64,000 bases of DNA from NCBI GenBank assembly GCA_036937835.1, contig CM072860.1, positions 1,027,001-1,091,000 on the forward strand. The letters run 5' to 3'. The DNA comes from Pampus argenteus (Eukaryota; Chordata; Actinopteri; Scombriformes; Stromateidae). Positions 45,101-57,500 of the stretch are shown in pieces (the first letter of the stretch is position 1; the number at the start of each line of letters is the position of its first letter). The position numbers and the translations under genes were made by a program. The notes under the pieces are model-generated. The model saw nothing but the letters and a program-made list of their open reading frames with translations. It ran no database searches and was not told the DNA's origin.

Positions 45101-48100
45101 ATCTGGTTCATTCACATGGTTTATTCATGGCTATGCACAAAGGAGAAAAAAAGAAAGGGACCTGTTACCGGGGGCAACAGGGTGGATGTTGTGTTGCAGA
45201 GGTGAGAGATAATTACAGATGATTACTTGCAGCGCCGGTAAAATACTTCAAGTAATTGTAGGTTAAAAACAAGCTGTCAAATATAAAGAGGCAGCGTTTT
45301 ATTATCAAATTAAGAATTGTTTGTTCATTATAACTAAGTGAGGTCATGGTGGAGAAAACTGGTTGCTTCTGTTTAATTTCCCATCAGCCACCACTCCCTC
45401 CACCAAAAGGATGAATGTCTTCTTTCATTGTTTCATCTTCCCATCATCCGTATTCACTAACTTCTGAAATCTTTTGTTCTGATCTGAACTTTGACTGTTG
45501 AGTCTTTGACTTTGATCCAGTTAAAACACACCTGCTGTTACCACCAGTGACCACAGGTGTCGCCAAAAATCCATTCTTATGGATTATAATTTTAAATTCA
45601 TTTAAACTATTATTTCAAATGAACATAAATCCAGAAACATTATATAAATAATAAATAAATAGCATCGCTCAGTTCATACAGTTTTCCAGTTGTACCAGAA
45701 CATATTTTACCAAACTTCTACTTTAAGCAGCTTTGATAAGAAGCTGGTCAGTAATCAGGATTAGCTGTATTTTGTGAGGAGATAATGTTGTAGCATTATC
45801 AGCTTTATTAAACCAGGAAGTGTTTCTAATGAAAGCCAGAGACGTGAGTGTTGCTGCTTTCCAATCGTCTGCTCGTTGGGTTTGTGCTCTCAGGTGGGTG
45901 TTTATTGTCTGTCAGTAGTGACTCAGCCAATCAGACGTGAGGAGGAAGTTGTGTTTTGTTAGGAACATGAATTATCCCACAGAGACTTGAATCCAGGACA
46001 CATCTCTGCATGTGTGTGTTTATACACGGATATTAAAAACTAGAGCTGAGCGAGCAAGAGGTGGCAGCGTGAAGCCAACTGTCAAGTCACTGTGCCCTCA
46101 ACCAAGATGGCTGCCTCCGCTGCCAGCAGGGACAGGAAATGGGACACCTCAGCTTACCTGGCTGAATAAAACATGAGAGAGAGAGAAAAGAGAGAGAGAG
46201 AGAGAAAAGAGATGTACTGTAGACAGACAAGACTAGGAAAACAACAGAAAAAAGAGACAAAAACTATGATTATTTACTTAATACGCCTACATCAGGAGTC
46301 ACCTGACACTAGTTTAACTAACTGGAGGCTGGCGTTGGGACTTCTTCTGCAGTGCTGGATGCATCACTGACGCTACACTGCAGTCACTGTTTCCTGCCTG
46401 CATATTAAACCACAAACATATCATTTTCTGCTTCTACGTGTATTAAATACAGCGTGTGTGTGTGTGTGTGTGCGTGTGTGTGTGTGTGTGTGCGTGCGTG
46501 TGGAGTGTTTTGAGTTGTTTACACAAAGGTTTTTATAGTGTTTTTTGTCAGTAGTAGTAAACAGCTGCCTCAGGGTCTTTCTGCATCTCTCTGCGCTGCT
46601 GACGGTGTGATGTCATCATGATAATCTCTCCTATCATATTTCTGTGACTGTCACATGACCGCCTCTCATATTAGTCACAAAGCGCTTTGCTTTAGAAAGA
46701 CGTTCTACGACTTCATGTCAAAACGTTCCTCTGATGGATTCAGGTTCTCTAATTGTTTCTGATAAATGTGTCTTCTGGTTTTTGACAACAGGACTGCAGT
46801 GTTTTCACTAACTGGTGATGCTAATGATGCTAATGATGCTAATGATCACATGGTAGGACTGTTCAACTCGTCATGAACAGATGATATTTAACAGGCTGAA
46901 ACCAGAGATTTACTACAACTTTGTGGTGTTAAGAGACTTTGTTGAATCTGACTTGCAGCACTCGTATGAGTAAACCTTGCAGACAAAGTAAGAGAGTTTA
47001 TGGATATGAACATGAAAAGATGAGGAGGAAAGAAAAATCTGCCTCAAATACAAATCGGATTTACTAACAATGGAAAGCAAATACGGAATAAAGTATGATT
47101 AGTATGATTATGATAGATAAATAATCAAATCAAAAACATAATATTAACATATATGATAAAACACGACTGTGTTTGGAGGACGGTGTTGTCATGGCAACCA
47201 CACACGTGTGAAGAGAAAGCATACTGGCAATGCCATGATCTGGTTGGCTCACTCAATAATTGATCGTCCTTGAAGGCATCAAACGTGACGGAGAAGCAGA
47301 GGAAGTATGTGTGCTGGTCAGTTAAAACCCATCATTGTGAGGACATGCCAGTTTGAATGTTCAGGTTAGAATTAGGTTTAAATGCTGGTGAATGCAGTAT
47401 GTTAATGGGGGTCCTCACAAGTGTATGAAGACAAACTAGAGTGTGTGCCAGTGAAAAGGAGAGTGTGTCCTGCCTTTCGATCCTGGCTGTTTTTCTCCTC
47501 CTCTTCTGTGACCACAGTTTTGGGTTTCAGTGGTGTATTAATCATTTACTTAATTAGTGCCCTTGACCTTGTGACCTCTGACCTTCTTACTATCAGATGC
47601 TTGTAGCGTCAGTGAAGTTCAGCTATCGTGCCTCCTTTAAGAGCAATGAAAACTGGGACGTTGTAGGTTTGTTCACTGGGTGTGAGCTGCTCCTGGAGGC
47701 TGAATTACTATAATAATAATAATAATGGAAATAATAATAAAATACACATCACAATATGAACAAGAATATCTTTCTGACTGTATCATAATTTGAGCTAGTA
47801 CAGTCTTTAAATAAAACCTGATAAAACCTGATTTCCATACAAATCAATGTTTTCTTGAAGTCGTTCAACCATCATCAGAGCAGACGGTCACACTGAGCCT
47901 GACAGCATCCTGCTACACAACACAAGAGCCGCAGACTGAACAACAACCCACGTTAGCTTTACGGCAAAATGTGATGAATCTGTGTAGATAATAAATATTT
48001 AGTAAAATATCTGCAAGCATTTCCAGAAAGTTATGTGTGGTTTTATTTATTTAATTATTTATCACAACACAACAATGGCTGCCACCTCTACAAATACTCT

Positions 48101-48159
48101 GTGACAGTTACAATGACACATTAATGCTGACAGCGATGGTCTGGTAGGAGAGGTCGAAG

Positions 48160-48199
<40 letters not shown>

Positions 48200-51012
48200 T
48201 CCAGCCTCAGACTATCCATCTTATACAAAAAGAAAATCAATACCCGACAGATCCATCCAGATTTATTTTCCTTTTTCATTCTTGTTTTCTATCTTGTCTC
48301 GTTTATTTTACGCTCTGTGTGTGTTTTTGTTTTTCTGTCACATTATGAAGTTGTAGTGAACATGTTGCTGAGCTCACACTCATTTATTACCATCCATCTT
48401 TCTCCCTGTTTTTACTTCCCTTTCTCCTATTTCCTCATGCCTCCCACACTCTTTCTGCTGCTCTAACCTCTAAATACCTCATTCAGAGTTAATTGTCTAT
48501 ATTACGGCTGCCTTGTGTGAGGTATGTGTCTCTTTGGTGTTTTTATTGTCATATCAACTCTGAGCTGTTCTCTAGAGAACCACATCACTGCGGGGCAACT
48601 TTCATATTCTAAATGAAGATTATAATACGTCAAAGCAGAGCTGGATGCTGGAAAAATGACGAGTCAAAAGCCCATCAGAGCCACACTGGAGTATTTAAGA
48701 TGCCGTCATACAACTAAACTAAATATTAATATTGCTCTCTGTAGAGCTGCAACCATTAGTGTATTTGTGTCACTATTTTTTCTACCACAGTTGACTTTAT
48801 TAATCTCCTCTTCGTTTTGTTCTTTCCCATTTTGTCCGTTTTCCTCCTCACAGTCTAACTCCTCCTGATCTGATCTTTGCTGTCCTGTTTGCCTCCAAAA
48901 TCCCTTTTTTTTTTATCAGTCCCAGCTGTCCATTTGATCCAGTTATCCACTGAAACACGGCACAGATTCAGATCGCGACTCAAAGAGGTTTTTTGGATCA
49001 GATTCTGTGATTGTTTGATATCAGGAACAGAACGAACGTCCTCAGAAGACCTCAGGTGTGTTTCTGCCCTTGAAACATCCAACTATAATCGACAGTGTCT
49101 CTTAAATCGTTCTTCCTGAAAGAGAAGCTGATGCTTTTAGGGATCTTCTTTCATTTTATTGTCATTTTTGTTTAAAAGCAGCAGGTAACTTCTGGTTTAA
49201 ATCCAGTGAATGAAGCGCTTGTGTGTATGTGGTAGTTAAGAATAACACTTCTTCAGAAAGTCAAGTACAAATAAATTCTGTCCATGTATAACATATATAA
49301 GTAACTACTGTATGTCATTTGGAGCGACTCGTTTCATCTGCTCGATCAATAACTTTTTCTGGACGGAAGAAAGTTTGTCTGAGTTCAGTTTCATTCAGTG
49401 TCCGTCTCGATCAATAACGTCTCTGTCTGTGTTTCCATCCATGCTTGTCTGTCTTTTTCTTCTCTTTTTGTCTCCCTCTGTCTCTATAGATGTACTTTTA
49501 TCTCTTCAAACTGATTCGTAACGTTATGTGTCATAAAATATCACCACCTCTTCTTGTTTTTAGCTCTCAGTCTGATTTATCGCAGGTCTATCGTGCAAAC
49601 CGTGTCTGGTAATTAAATGACTGCTGCGTCTCACATTTTCTCTCTGAGGAGTAACGTGTGAGGAGACGAATCATAAATTTCTCTGCTAAATAAAGCTGGA
49701 AGGAAAAAGAAAAAGCTGTTTGGGTTTGACGTTGTGCTTCTCGGCGTCTGACGGTAAAAGATCGAATTGCATTTTAAAATACAGAAACCATTGAAATACA
49801 GAACAAAACAATAAAACAATAAAAACAATAAAAAATAGACATTGTGACTCGTCTACGACACTTTAGATGGATTTTAGTTTGTCTGAATTAAATTCTGCTG
49901 CACACTGGAGGTGAAACTGAAAAGCAACAACATGTAGATTTTATTGAATCAGACATATTGTATTATAAAGAGTTTATCCTCTACAGTTCAAGATGGCGTC
50001 TGAGTTTTTGGCAGCCGGTCAGACTGATAGATGAACCAGCCTGGAGGAGGATATCTGCTCCATCTGCTGTCAGTGCTGTGACCTCCGACCTTTGACCTCC
50101 TGGCTGTCAGCCACGTGTGATGGCAACCTTGTAATTAAGCTTATTTTTCTGTCAAAGTGAGTGACTCAGCAGAAAAAGGGGCATGAACACAACATGCTGT
50201 TGGAGAGAGAGAGAGAGATGCATGGGGAGGAAATGAGATGTGGAGATGAAGGAAAAGAAGGAAATACTGAGGACAAGGGAGAGAAGAGGAGGAGAAAATA
50301 TAGCTGAAGAAGTGGGAGTCGCAGAAATAAAAGAACCAAACTGATAAGAGGCAACTGTGGAGGAGGAGAGCCGTAGAGCAGTTGGGTTTGTTAATGCCTC
50401 GGTGGTCTAAAAGGTGGTTAGTTCTACTTTCTGCTCATCTGTGACGCTGTGAAGCGACTGCCGGCTCTCACGGGTCCAAAACAAGTGTGTGGACGCAGCG
50501 CCGGGCTCTCATACAGTAAATACTTCATTCTTATAGGCCAACATACTAAACAACATTAGACAAGAGTGAAATATTACTGCCTCTCATTAAACTGCACAGG
50601 TGTGTGATAACATTAAACCAACATTAAACATCAGCAGCAGCAGAAGATGCAAACAGCTCAGAGTTATGTAACAGCGCATCTCTGCAACCAGACTGACTGT
50701 TACTTACAGACAAGTGGAGGATCGCTGGTGTGTGTGGTTGTGGTTGTGTGTGGATCTTGGAAACAAGAGCAGGCCCAATCAGCTCCCTGTCTCCATAGCA
50801 ACTGCATCTTCCTATCTTCCTCCTCATTCGTCAACCTCTCACACCTTCTTTCCTGCTATGTTTTTGTATTGTTTTTTTTTTCTTAATCTTTTTATAATAT
50901 ATTACTTTCTCACAAACATCCATCTGTCCTCTCTTGTTTTTTTTATTATTGTCTCTAAGCGTGTCCTCAGTAACGCACACACATGCACACAGGTGTTGAA
51001 GCGGTTACATAA

Positions 51013-51043
<31 letters not shown>

Positions 51044-54000
51044 GTATTTACCTTTATGTTTGCATGGTTTGTTTGTTTGATGAAGACAACGTGTGACATC
51101 TGCTTCACACACGTCAGTCGTCTAACTACGTTGTCACATTGTGATTTGAGCTTCCGTGTGTTTGTTAATCTACACGGTGAACGTGATCACATGTGCGACC
51201 GCGTGACTCTCGACTGTACGTGAGCTTGTTTTAAATGCTCCCCGTCATGTTATTGATTATCTGCAATCCAACAAACACAAATCTGATGATGTTGCAGCGT
51301 TTGTTATATTTTAAAGAGGACAGATCCTGCACTGCACTAACATCTTTTTCATTTTGCCTCCATATTTTATTTTTCTCCTAAAACTGTAAAAGTGAATTTG
51401 GGAGAATTTTGTCTTTAAATTTCTGACTTTGATTACCAAAGCTCAATAATCTACTTTGATTTCCACCTTTATCAGTGTTCATTTTAACAAACTGCTTACT
51501 AAAAATGTGATTATTATTTTCCATGTTTGTTGTAGTATTTTCTGCTGGTACTGCTGTTTATATTCAGGTGTATACTGTATGAGTAAGTGTGTATGAGGCT
51601 TACTAATGTGTGGGTGGCTGGTGTGAGTCACGATTGTGGAAAATCCCACTCATCTCATCCTCCTCCCTCCTTTCTTCTTCTTCCCTGGAACATGAAGCGA
51701 TTAGAAAGCACTTCCTGGTATCACAATGACAGACCGAGCAGAACAAAGATGAGTCCGACTCTGTGAAAGAAAGAAAACAGTGAAAAAGTTTTTATTGTAG
51801 AAAGACAAATTCAAACTGCTCGTTTTCTGCCTTTTTTGTTTAACATGTTTGTCTTGTTTTCAGTGTGAACCACTTATGATCAGCAGTCTAAATATGTGTC
51901 TCAGCACCAAGTTAATGAAATTGTTCTTCTCTGTTTGATCTCTGGTTTGATATATTTATTCTCTGTTACCTCGCAGCTAGAATCACTGAAAGCAGTCCAG
52001 TGTTTCTGGTCGCTAGGCGTCCTTCAGAGCAGCAGAGTCTCACTTTCTCTTTGTCTCTTTCTTTATTTCTTTTCTCTCTACAGAAAGTCAGTGAGAAGGT
52101 CGGAGGGGCAGAAGGAACCAAGCTAGATGACGACTTTAAAGAAATGGAAAAGGTAAATATCTACCTGTCTGTTGATGAAATTCTTCTTCTTCTTCTTCTT
52201 CTTCTTCTTCTTCTTCTTCTAGACACATATCTTATCATTGGGTTTAGGATCTAAATCTAATCTTTTACATTTTATATATAAGTGAACCAGCTGGGTGAAT
52301 TGTTTAATGTTCTAATGTCACAATATTCCCTCGTACTTTAATATATACTGTATATTTAATCATAGTTGATCCCTCACATTTTGCCTGATGTGTGTTTTCC
52401 TCTGCAGAAGGTGGACATCACCAGCAGAGCAGTGCTGGACATTATGACCAAAACTACAGAATACCTACAACCTAATCCAGGTTAATAAAACACACACATG
52501 AATATTGTCACCACTCTGAGATAAAGCTGGCACGTACCTAACGTTAACACACTCCTAATCCTAATCCAACTACTGCCTGCCGCCCTGCAGCGTCCAGAGC
52601 CAAACTCAGTATGATCAACACCATGTCAAAGATCCGCGGGCAGGAGAAGGGACCTGGTTACCCGCAAGCTGAGTCCGTCCTGGGAGACGCTATGATGAGG
52701 TTTGGACGGGAGTTAGGGGAGGAGTCCTGCTTTGGTAAGTGGAAATGTACACAAACAGTATTAAAGGACAGGCCAGGTTCAGCCGTCCAAATGAGTCAAA
52801 TTGAGTAGATATCTTTCAACGTTACAAAGTCCCCCACAGCTCTGAGGAAACACAAAGTTTGTTCTCTTCTGTGCATCATCCTACTTCTCTCTCTGTTTAT
52901 CTTCTAGGCCTGGCGCTGATGGATGCCGGCGAGGCGATGAAGGAGCTCGGGGAGGTGAAGGACGCTCTGGACATGGAGGTCAAACAGAACTTCATCGACC
53001 CGCTGCAGAACCTCCATGACAAAGACCTCAAAGAGATACAGGTGAGTAAAACACCTGATATCATGATAACTAAAGGACACCTGATATCCATAATCCCTGA
53101 ACCATAAATGGTCTCAGAAGTGATTTATATTCGAAGTTTTGTTTTTAAATCCACTGCAGCACCATTTAAAGAAGATGGAGGGCCGGCGTCTGGACTTCGA
53201 CTACAAGAAGAAGCGTCAGGGGAAAGTCCAGGATGATGAAATCAAACAGGCGCTGGAGAAGTTCGACGAGAGCAAAGAGATCGCAGAGCAGAGCATGTTT
53301 AACCTGCTGGAGAGTGATGTAAGAAAGATTGCTGTAATCTCACAGATTACAGGAAATGAATAGAAAAAAACTATTTTGATAATTGATTCATCCTCATTTT
53401 TTAAGAATAAATACTCTTTTCAGTTTCTTGAAATGTGATTATTTCCTGTTTTCTTCAGTCCTCTGTGAGAGTAAAGTGAATATCTTTGGGCTGTGGACTG
53501 TTGGTTGAGACAAAACAAGACATCTGAGGTTGCATCGTGGGCTTTGTTTGCCCCGTTTTCTAATTTTTAGACCAAAATATTAATTGAGAAAATAATTGAC
53601 AGATGGATAAAAATAATTTTTAGTGCAGCTCTGTTGACTTGACTATAATATAATGTCTTGTTGATGTTGACATTCCTCTTCTGCAGCTACAGTTGCACAT
53701 ACAGTTCAGAATAGGATCCCAGCGCATTCAAAACTGCAGTGAAAAACAAAGGGCAGCCATGCTGTGCCATGCTGTGCCAAGCCAGACCCGGGCCCAGCAG
53801 GTAAACAGTGCAGAGCTTATGCAGTGGGAAAAAACACATGTATGTGTGTTGCAGATAGAGCAGGTGAGCCAGCTGGCAGCGTTGGTCCAAGCTCAGTTGG
53901 AATACCACAGCCGCACCGCTGAAATCCTCCAACAGCTCTCCAGCAAGATGGAGGACAGGTATGGATCTATGTGTCCATCTGTGATTAAAAATGAACCAAT

Positions 54001-54579
54001 ACAACAGATGTGATTAGAAAGACATTTATAACTGTCTGACCTTTATTTAGGATAAAAGAAGTGTCCAGTAAACCAAGGAAGGAGTACACTCCCAAACCCC
54101 GAATGACCCTGGAGCTGCTGCCTCCCAGCGAGAGCCACAACGGGGGGATACACTCCGCCAAATCTCCCGGAAGATCTCCAGGTAGAGAGAGGGTCTAATC
54201 CTGCTCTATGCAGGAAATTATGACTAAATTATTATTAGCCAAGAAAATAATCTGCACATAATGATGTGCAGTGGTGAACAAAATGTCAAGAGGACGTAGA
54301 GAGAATATGGAGGGAAGATCCAGGAGATGTTGTGACTAAACAATGGTGTGACCACCATTTTTTTGTTTCTGTCCCTCCGCAGCCCCCATGGACCAGCCCT
54401 GTTGCCGAGCACTCTACGACTTCGAGCCAGAGAACGATGGCGAGTTGGGCTTCAAAGAGGGTGACATTGTCACCTTGACCAACCAAATCGACGACAACTG
54501 GTACGAGGGCATGATCAACGGCCAGTCGGGCTTCTTCCCCATTAACTACGTGGATATCCTGGTGCCGCTCCCTCATTAG
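42167..54579 (+). CDS. sh3gl2: Endophilin A1 (SH3-domain GRB2-like 2)
   Basis: Membrane-bending adaptor of clathrin-mediated endocytosis and synaptic-vesicle recycling: the N-BAR domain senses and induces curvature and the SH3 domain recruits dynamin and synaptojanin. Nine coding exons: 42167-42211, 52084-52152, 52408-52480, 52591-52734, 52908-53041, 53160-53318, 53855-53958, 54051-54181, 54383-54579, encoding 351 residues (mammalian SH3GL2 is about 352). MSVAGLKKQFHKATQ forms the amphipathic H0 helix. BAR core motifs include KVSEKVGGAEGTKLDDDF, TEYLQPNPASRAKLSMINTM, EVKQNFIDPLQNL and RRLDFDYKKKRQGK. A Pro/Ser linker (about 250-285) precedes the SH3 domain (CRALYDFEPENDGELGF, GQSGFFPINYVDILVPLPH). 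INTMSKIRGQEKGPGYPQAE favours SH3GL2 over SH3GL1/SH3GL3. The teleost a/b ohnologue cannot be decided from this window. All splice phases join. Intron 1 is 9.9 kb and the others are short. Confidence 0.95.
42614..43612 (+). repeat. Pyrimidine-rich degenerate (catccctc) array
   Basis: About 1 kb dominated by catccctccat-type units and c/t runs on the plus strand. Confidence 0.85.
43613..43724 (+). repeat. (TCTCT)n microsatellite
   Basis: About 22 perfect copies of a 5-bp ttctc unit. The reverse strand reads poly (REEKR) as an artefact. Confidence 0.97.
46170..46212 (+). repeat. (GA)n tract
   Basis: gagagaga runs broken by gaaaaga, in sh3gl2 intron 1. Confidence 0.9.
46453..46501 (+). repeat. 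(GT)n with GC interruptions
   Basis: Dinucleotide tract in sh3gl2 intron 1. Confidence 0.95.
48162..48199 (+). repeat. (GT)n microsatellite
   Basis: About 19 gt units in sh3gl2 intron 1. Confidence 0.95.
51012..51040 (+). repeat. (AC)n microsatellite
   Basis: About 14 ac units in sh3gl2 intron 1. Confidence 0.95.
52181..52220 (+). repeat. (TTC)n microsatellite
   Basis: Thirteen ttc units in sh3gl2 intron 2, 29 bp after the exon 2 donor. Confidence 0.95.
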
Positions 54580-57500
54580 GTCCCGCCAATGACCTGACCC
54601 CCCGCCCCAACCAATCCAGACGCCCCATAAACAGTCCCGTATTTGCATAAACAACAAACCACGCCCTCCTCCTTCTGTGCTTCTGTGCGATTCTGCTTTC
54701 ACAAAATGGACTGCAATGGCGAGGAGATGGTGTGTTTGAGACGAGGCAGTAGGACTATGAGGAGAAGAGAGGGGATTTGAGCGTGAGAGGGATTGAATGA
54801 GACGAGGAAGATGAAGAGGTGATCATCTTTTACAGCACAGTGCTCCGATCAGCCGGGCAGCGCTGGATACCAATGAAGCTTTGGAGACTTACAAATAAGG
54901 CGGTGTATATGTACGTGCATGTATGTGTCTGAATGTGCGTTTCGACCTGTTCTTACTCTATTATGATCAAGCCAGCACAAATTCCTGCTTGTCAGTTAAA
55001 CTGCTGTTGCTGACAGCTTTTTTGTGATCCTGTCTTCTTCCTCTCTTCTGCCTTTCTGTCTTTCACAGAGTAATTCTGTCTTTTCCTACCTTGACTTGCC
55101 TTCTTGTGCTTTACTTCAACCTTAGATTTCTCAGCAACTGTCACAGTATTCCCAACTTTCTTACTCTCTTTCTCCTCCCCTTGGCTAGCACTGCCTATCA
55201 GCATGGCTCCATCCTGTATACAGAACTGTAACTCATGATCCAGAGCTACAGTTGGTCATCAAACCTTTCTGGTTTTGTTGGAATATGTCTCTTTCTAGCA
55301 CGTCTTATAACAAACTCTGCCTTCCTCAAAGTCTGCATTGAATCTCAGACAAATGGCTGCATGCATGAACCAGCCAACCAACCATATGGTTGATAAGACG
55401 TCAGTGAAATTCAGGTTTCGGGAGTGTGTCTGTGCAATAAGTAGATTTTTCCAGAATGAAGAAGAGGATACTTATTCACTTACTTTGAAACCCATTTATC
55501 TTGTAATGGGAGTTTTAGCAGGTTATAAAGGTTTAAGGGTCAGGAAGCTCATCAATAAACATGTTGGTTCACACAATCGAACGGAAAACGTGAGGTTCCA
55601 CACTATCCCAGCAGCAGTGATATGCTAGTACAACCAGCACAGGCCAGTTGTAACAGTATGCATATGGGAAAAGAAATATGTTTTTTCTATTCTAGGTTAC
55701 CAATTCACAGTGTTTAGTGTGGAGTAGTTGCTTGTTGATTCGTCTTATTTGTGGCTTTTGCATGAACAGTGGTAGCCGTTCTAAACATTTTGTATATACT
55801 ATGATCAACTTGGATGTGGTTCACTGCCTTGCATAAGGGTTGTTGGTGGACATGTTGTCACCACTGGGTGAACCTACATATGCGGCAGTCTTCCATTTCC
55901 AACAGCTGTACTTTGTCGGTTGAGAAGTCTTAGAGTGTCAACAGACTGTCCTACATTTTCCTACCATCCTTAAAACGTCTATAACCGATATTTTTCATAA
56001 CAACAATGTATGCACTGACAGTCTGTAATGTGTTGGCTGTGGCTTGTAGTGATGAACCTACTCTGCAGCTCCCCTTGGCTTCATGGAGCTTTATAGAGAG
56101 TTTCAGGTCATTGTTTATCTGTCTGACTGCAGCTTTACTGATCTGGTCCACTCTCAGCCCTCATAGTGTTGTTTTGGTCGCAGCAGGCAGCTGTTTAAAA
56201 AGCTACTGTATACTTTTCTGCTAACCCCAATGTTTTAGAAAACATTCTAAAGATATATCTAGAAACACCATTCTGTACTCAAAACATTAATTGATCTACT
56301 TACTTGATTACTACTTAACTGACCGAATTTTAGAGTCATTGTGATATTCTTAAACCTCGCTGTTACTGTGAATGTTTGAGTATTTTAGGTTACAGAACCT
56401 TGACAGCGTTCTTGACCACAGAATGTTCTAGGAATGTTCACTAGTAAAGTTCTGAAACAACATTCTAGAACCTGTTCCGAGGTGTTCGGAACATTCCGGA
56501 ACCCTCAACACATTGTATAAGTAACACATGACAGATCAGAACACCTATTAATATCCTGTTGTGGTTCTGTTTTTGTTAACGGGGATGTCGCAGAAACATT
56601 TGAATACTCTTAATAGTACTAGTGCTAATACTGTTACACCACCGAAGTACTACCTACCCACAGTATATGTGCATATGTACAGAATCAGCAGTATTCTGTA
56701 TGTAGCAGTATTAAGGACTCTTACACACTCCTTATAAAATGCTGATGCTATTTATTGTTAATAGGTCTTTTAATAATTCTACAAATTATCACTGATGTTG
56801 GATTAAAACTTTGTAAGCCTTTTAAAATTCATCCAGATTTTTTTTCTTTCTGGAAATCTTGATTTATACTGTATTTTTTGGTTGTTCACTTCAGTTCATG
56901 CAAAAACATTGACATGCACAATCATTTTTAACATGAGACTGATCATTTAGTCAACTCTACCAGCAACAGAAATGTCCTGGCAATGTTTAGAGGTTCGGTC
57001 AGATGCTTGAAGAAACATAACTCAAGAATTGTTTATTATTACAGTATATTCATGACTTGTTGGGGTGGGCATTCAGTATGGTGCTGGGTTTATATTGACT
57101 CCATTGTACATAAAGATCTGAAGAGGGTCAAAGATCAGATACAGAGCCTATGCAGTACCAAGGCCATCTCTGCACCTGTGCACACAGGGAGTTAAAGTCA
57201 GTCACCTTAAAATTCAAAGCAAAATGTGCATGGTTGGATATGTAATGTTTAATCTGGTTAGATAAAAAGGCTTCAGATTTTTCTATCCAGACATTATTTG
57301 GTATGTCGTCTGCTTACACAAAGTCCCTGTATTAACCACCAGCAGGAATCTGTGCTCGCATGACTGACGCTGATGTTCCAGATGTGGCTAACCAGCTAGC
57401 GTTTCGCTTCCTGTACTTATGCTTTGGTGACGCAGTATTGAGCAGAATACTTAAAGGTAAAAGTAAAATATGTAATTCCCGTCACGTATTCAGAATTCAC

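Larger units (their letters stand above)
42212..52083 (+). other. Large first intron of sh3gl2
   Basis: 9.9 kb without any recognised coding exon. It holds a pyrimidine-rich block (42614-43724), a fish repeat end near 44305-44345 (tttattgatccttgag), purine runs near 46170-46212, GT/GC tracts at 46453-46501 and 48162-48199, and an AC tract at 51012-51040. Long false frames here are repeat artefacts. Confidence 0.7.

Noticed and set aside
48163..48466. Overlapping CVCVCV frames
   Set aside because: Start in the (GT)n tract; an artefact of the dinucleotide repeat.
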